From assembly GCA_002887195.1 (NCBI GenBank), contig PJAB01001006.1:1-18282 (forward strand): a stretch of 18,282 bases of DNA, read 5' to 3'. The notes under the pieces are model-generated. The model had not been told where the DNA came from and did not search any database. It saw only the letters and a list, made by a program, of their open reading frames with translations. This document shows positions 15,442-18,282 of this stretch, one piece after another. The number at the start of each line of letters is the position of its first letter. Positions within the stretch are counted from its first letter, which is position 1. Source of the DNA: Chrysochromulina parva (lineage: Eukaryota > Haptophyta > Prymnesiales > Chrysochromulinaceae). A program made the position numbers and the translations under genes.

Positions 15442-15961
15442 AACGATAATACACATGCCTTTCACACACAGTCATGGCACGTCAGCGAGGGAAAATCAAA
15501 ATCGGATATAACTCGTGAGCGGCCGTCCCGACCGAATGGCGGAATGGCCCCCGTCACGCCCGCGTCGTGCACGTCGCTCCGGCCGGCCGTATGCGTATCT
15601 GCGTTGCGTTCGTATAACAGAATAGACGTCATTACCCGGACCCGCAAATTATATACGTGGCGTCTCCCTCGCCGACGGATACGCCGCGTACAAGTACATG
15701 TGAACACTGTCGACACCATCTCGACCCAGTCCCAGATTGTGCTATCTGCGTTAGCAGAATCTCAGACCCGTCACCGGCGGTCAGAGCGCTCAAGCCTCAA
15801 CACGACACACACACAGGACACACCGTGCGCGGGGCCGTTTGTTCTTTAGGCGGCGCATCTCTCAGTGCTCTGAGACTCCAAGCTAATACATGAAAACGAT
15901 TTTCACAAAGTACTAGGTCCTCGGTAAAATGGACATCGACAGCGAACGCCAATTTCCTGCT
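15442..15961. other. Convergent 3' intergenic region, no gene seen
   Basis: 520 bp between the stop codons of two convergent genes. It contains an AT-rich AAATTATATACG (about 15647), a CATTACCCGGA sequence shared with 16845-16855, and a CA-rich run (about 15803-15822). Short ORFs on both strands have no recognisable similarity. Both 3'UTRs must lie here. Confidence 0.4.
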
Positions 15962-16654
15962 TCAGCTCAACGCCACGGGGCTTAGCGGCAGATTCAGCGG
16001 GCCCGAGTCGTCAACGTCGTCAACGTCGTCAACATGGTCTCCGCAATCGCTGCAGGCTTCATTTTCTGCGACCGAGCGCATCAGAGAAACCCACTCCTGG
16101 AATTCATTGGAAGCGCTGAAGACTTGCACGACCATGGCGTCTCGATGCCATCTCGACTCTTGCTTGGAGCGATCTAAGCATGCCTTGCACTCAGCATAAA
16201 AAGCATCGGCCGTCATCCATTTGCCATTCAGCCTGGGTTGCTTCGCCAAAAACTCCTCCAGTGCCGCCTCTACCAGGGCACAATACTGCTCATGCAGCAT
16301 CGTGAACTCGAGCGGGAACTCGCTGGTACTGGTCTGGCCGACGATCACCTCCGCGTGGTGCTTGCAAAAACATTCAAGTCTGTCCAGCAGGGTGCTGCTC
16401 TTGCAAAATGCTGAGAGCCGTGTGATAAACTGCGGCAACGAACGGTGAAAACTGTCAGGTTTGTAAGGGCTCTTCCAATGCACGCGCGCAGGAGCTGCGG
16501 AGCGCGTGCTGCTGCACATCGTCATGCTCGCCAAGGTCATCGAGGTCAGGCCCATTAGCGACGAGAGCTTGTAGATGCTCGAACGCTGAGATTCTATCGA
16601 GCCCACAAGATGGTGTCCCGCCAAGCGGCATGGGCCCAAACTGAACATGTTCAT
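15962..16654 (-). CDS. BART-domain protein (ARL2/ARL3-binding type)
   Basis: 230 residues from the ATG at 16654; the frame extends 23 codons further back to a TTG but without ATG. Residues about 84-198 fit the BART domain (PF11527; ARL2BP, CFAP36): CKSSTLLDRLECFCKHHAEV, then EFTMLHEQYCALVEAALEEFL (the family's IHQEYVxLVExxLE helix), a variable loop, and VVQVFSASNEFQEWVSLMRSVAEN (the DFxxFxxMM helix). Family members bind ARL2/ARL3 GTPases and act in cilia and mitochondria, which suits a flagellate. The first 60 residues are Met/Ser-rich, unlike known members, so the true start may be another Met or an upstream exon. The tail ends in a duplicated 9-bp unit encoding DDVDDVDD. Stop TGA or TAA class could not affect the call; the frame closes at 15962. 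Confidence 0.65.
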   Translation of the reverse strand: MNMFSLGPCRLAGHHLVGSIESQRSSIYKLSSLMGLTSMTLASMTMCSSTRSAAPARVHWKSPYKPDSFHRSLPQFITRLSAFCKSSTLLDRLECFCKHHAEVIVGQTSTSEFPLEFTMLHEQYCALVEAALEEFLAKQPRLNGKWMTADAFYAECKACLDRSKQESRWHRDAMVVQVFSASNEFQEWVSLMRSVAENEACSDCGDHVDDVDDVDDSGPLNLPLSPVALS

Positions 16655-16890
16655 GGTACGTACCGGTAGACTTAGCGCGAAATGAAGGCCAATAAGGCAA
16701 TCAAGGCAATCAAGTAAAGTCAAATCAAGTCAAAAGGCGTCCTGTACTATTGTACTGTATGGGTTGTGGCCGGGCGGTAGCGGTACGCACGCACTTGATT
16801 TGACTTCGCACCTAGTTCTGAGACGTGAGAGACCTTTTCATTCATTACCCGGACGTTACAAGTACTTAACTACAGTCCCGTGGATGTGTG

Positions 16891-16920
16891 TCCCGGCTCC
16901 CCCCGGTGTCTTTTTACCGG
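16891..16920 (+). repeat. 30-bp direct repeat, copy 1
   Basis: TCCCGGCTCCCCCCGG followed by TGTCTTTTTACCGG. It matches copy 2 (17177-17206) at 29 of 30 positions, T against A at position 17. Confidence 0.95.
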
Positions 16921-17176
16921 GGAGGCGCTCTGGGAGCGGGTGGAGGCAGGGTCGGGTTTGCTGGGGGCGGCCTCTTCTGAGTCGGCCGCGGGGAGCGGTC
17001 GGCTCCGGGCCTGCGGCTGTTGAGTCGGCCGCGGCTTGATCGGTCGTCTTAACTCTTAAGTCGTCGCGCTGACGTGCGGGGCGTGTGTGTTGTTGGTGGG
17101 TTTGGATGGTTGTGAGGTTCGTCTGTGTGGTCCGTGTGCCTTTTTGCGTCCGCGTGTCCCGTGTGTCGCGTGTGTT

Positions 17177-17206
17177 TCCCGGCTCCCCCCGGAGTCTTTT
17201 TACCGG
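17177..17206 (+). repeat. 30-bp direct repeat, copy 2, abutting the TATA box
   Basis: The copy ends directly before TATATAAAAA, so it is part of the core promoter of the right-edge gene. Copy 1 lies 286 bp upstream and lacks the TATA box. Confidence 0.95.
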
Positions 17207-17216
17207 TATATAAAAA
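17207..17216 (+). promoter_or_regulatory. TATA box for the right-edge gene
   Basis: TATATAAAAA is a strong TATA consensus, 76 bp before the ATG at 17283. A start of transcription about 30 bp downstream would leave a leader of roughly 40-45 nt with no upstream ATG; the ATG at 17216 would fall in the untranscribed part. Confidence 0.65.
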
Positions 17217-17282
17217 TGGTTACCGGTAAGTATACACTACTTCGTTCCGCCCAGAGCGCACGACCATTTTTTGCGTGCGAGC

Positions 17283-18282
17283 ATGGCATCACACGCGCTC
17301 GGGGCAGTACAGGCGGCAGGGTCGATCTTGAAGCGCGTCCACATACATCGCCTGTCCGAAATCTCCTGCTGTGCGCTCACGCTGGAGGTCCAAAGCCAGG
17401 AGCAACTTCAACAACTTCACAAGTGGGAGCAAGGCAACACGGCCATGTACTCGGCCGAAGCGGTCGAGGCCCGCTACAAGAATCGGACGAACAAGGAGGT
17501 GCATCGCGAATTAAACATGTGGTGGGACTCGGCTTTAGCGCACTTTGGGTCGCCAGACGCAACGGTGATGTGTAGGGACATGTACCTCAAGATGTACGTT
17601 CTCGCGTCCTCAGCCGTGCTTGAACGCGAGTCGGAGGATTTGGACGAAGCGGAGTTGGTGCGCATCATTGAAGAGGCGTGGGAGTCGGAGTCAGGCGGTC
17701 AGGGGTTCCTCACGCGCTCCCGGTTCTACGACAGTCTCTTCGAGCTCGTCGACATGTGGACGGAAACGACCGAGGCCGCAGAGTATGTCGAGTTCTTGCG
17801 TTGGCTGCACGAGGCCTGCTTCGACAAGGTGCACGAGAGGAAGTGGGCAAAGGCAACGAGCCCGGTGGAGCGAATGCGACGAAGCAGTGAGCATAAGCAG
17901 CGCCGGGCCGCGGTGACGATCCAAAAAAGTGCACGCGGGAAGCAGCAGAAGCAAAAGTACTATGAGCAGAAGGAGGCGGCGACGCGTCTCCAAGCGCAAG
18001 CGCGTGGCGAGGCCGCTCGCAAGAATCAGCAGCGCTCTGGGAAAATATGGCTGCCGTCGGGCGGTGCGCGCGCGCTGAACGCGCAAAGCGAGCTCATGGA
18101 TTGGGGCGAGCGCGAGGAGTCGAAGCAGCGAGGCAATGCTGAACCGATGTGGCGGCCGTCACGCGGTGGGCGCGCCCTGAACGCGCAAAGCGAGCTCATG
18201 GATTGGGGCGAGCGCGAGGGAACGAAGCGGCGAGGCAATGCTGAACCGGTGTGGCGGCCGTCGGGCGGTGGGCGCGCCCTGA
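17283..18282 (+). CDS. IQ-motif protein with 34-residue tandem repeats (partial, runs off right edge)
   Basis: The frame is open from ATG 17283 (context GCGAGCATGG) to the window end, 333 codons with no stop. Residues 36-60 are helical and Gln/Glu-rich. Residues about 72-182 form a helical domain with VHRELNMWWDSALAHFG, FLTRSRFYDSLFELVDMWTE and EYVEFLRWLHEACF; I believe this layout recurs in protist IQ proteins but cannot name it. Two IQ-type motifs follow: VTIQKSARGKQQK (211-223) and ATRLQAQARGEAARK (233-247), predicting calmodulin binding. From residue 255 come 34-residue repeats of the form WRPSGGGRALNAQSELMDWG then ERE-x-x-K-x-RGNAEP. Two are complete and a third begins at the edge. A strong TATA box precedes it. 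Function is unknown; a cytoskeletal or flagellar scaffold is possible. Confidence 0.75.
   Translation, partial: MASHALGAVQAAGSILKRVHIHRLSEISCCALTLEVQSQEQLQQLHKWEQGNTAMYSAEAVEARYKNRTNKEVHRELNMWWDSALAHFGSPDATVMCRDMYLKMYVLASSAVLERESEDLDEAELVRIIEEAWESESGGQGFLTRSRFYDSLFELVDMWTETTEAAEYVEFLRWLHEACFDKVHERKWAKATSPVERMRRSSEHKQRRAAVTIQKSARGKQQKQKYYEQKEAATRLQAQARGEAARKNQQRSGKIWLPSGGARALNAQSELMDWGEREESKQRGNAEPMWRPSRGGRALNAQSELMDWGEREGTKRRGNAEPVWRPSGGGRAL
18045..18282 (+). repeat. 102-bp coding tandem repeat
   Basis: Unit 1 is 18045-18146, unit 2 is 18147-18248, and unit 3 begins at 18249 and is cut by the window end. The central 45 bp or so of units 1 and 2 (CTGAACGCGCAAAGCGAGCT onward) are identical, so the expansion is recent. 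The unit length is a multiple of three, which keeps the frame. Confidence 0.95.

Larger units (their letters stand above)
16724..17282. other. Divergent intergenic region with duplicated promoter-proximal sequence
   Basis: About 560 bp between the BART gene and the right-edge gene. It holds the 30-bp direct repeat (16891-16920, 17177-17206), a GT-rich stretch (17080-17175), and a TATA box. The plus-strand ORFs drawn here (16764-17039, 17087-17575) are GC-rich noise, and the second overlaps the real gene in another frame. Confidence 0.45.

Noticed and set aside
15462..15719. 85-codon minus-strand ORF between the convergent genes
   Set aside because: Starts at a non-ATG codon, low coding character, no similarity.
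16764..17039. Plus-strand ORF in the GC-rich region before the right-edge gene
   Set aside because: Non-ATG start and Gly/Arg/Ser-rich composition; it lies upstream of a clear TATA box and overlaps a direct repeat.
17087..17575. 162-codon plus-strand ORF overlapping the right-edge gene
   Set aside because: It uses another frame across the TATA box and the first 290 nt of the IQ protein; the IQ frame is much longer, has an ATG in good context and recognisable motifs.

Overview
The window looks like nuclear DNA from a GC-rich, plastid-bearing unicellular alga, most likely a haptophyte. This placement is an inference. It rests on strongly G/C-ending codons, eukaryotic spliceosomal introns (GT-AG and one GC-AG), a eukaryote-type glutamine-dependent NAD+ synthetase, signal peptides that look like the first half of a bipartite plastid-targeting leader, a BART-domain protein of the ciliary ARL2/3 type, and a probable selenoprotein with a eukaryotic SECIS element. 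I see no tRNA, rRNA, CRISPR array or intact transposon.

Layout, left to right: (1) a Ser/Pro/Gly/Lys-rich protein on the minus strand (433 to 38), probably a first exon running off the left edge; (2) a divergent intergenic region with a GAGT microsatellite; (3) NAD+ synthetase on the plus strand (1145-3731, two introns); (4) an unrecognised protein (4146-5039); (5) a signal-peptide/EF-hand/GLTP fusion (5212-6843); (6) a four-TM membrane protein on the minus strand (8885 to 7605) whose reading frame contains two TGA codons and whose 3'UTR holds a textbook SECIS-like hairpin; (7) a 77-79 bp tandem repeat, then a PC-esterase/TBL-like SGNH protein on the minus strand (10923 to 9535); (8) a divergent secreted SAP-like + LamG protein (11104-13038, one intron); (9) a probable plastid protein made of three NTF2-like/DUF2358-like repeats (13357-15441); (10) a BART-domain protein on the minus strand (16654 to 15962); (11) a protein with IQ motifs and 34-residue tandem repeats that runs off the right edge (from 17283).

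The genes do not form an operon; they are ordinary neighbouring nuclear genes. The two most interesting signals are these. First, the putative membrane selenoprotein: an in-frame TGA inside a hydrophobic segment with G/C-ending codons on both sides, matched by a form-2 SECIS-like structure 184 nt after the final stop. Second, all three recognisable introns begin and end at duplicated AG|G proto-splice sequences. One carries a perfect 13-bp duplication at both ends. Another carries, between two minisatellite blocks, an uninterrupted copy of its own spliced exon-exon junction. Two of them share a CTGATTGCCTC repeat core. Together these look like footprints of recent intron gain by tandem duplication or introner-like insertion.
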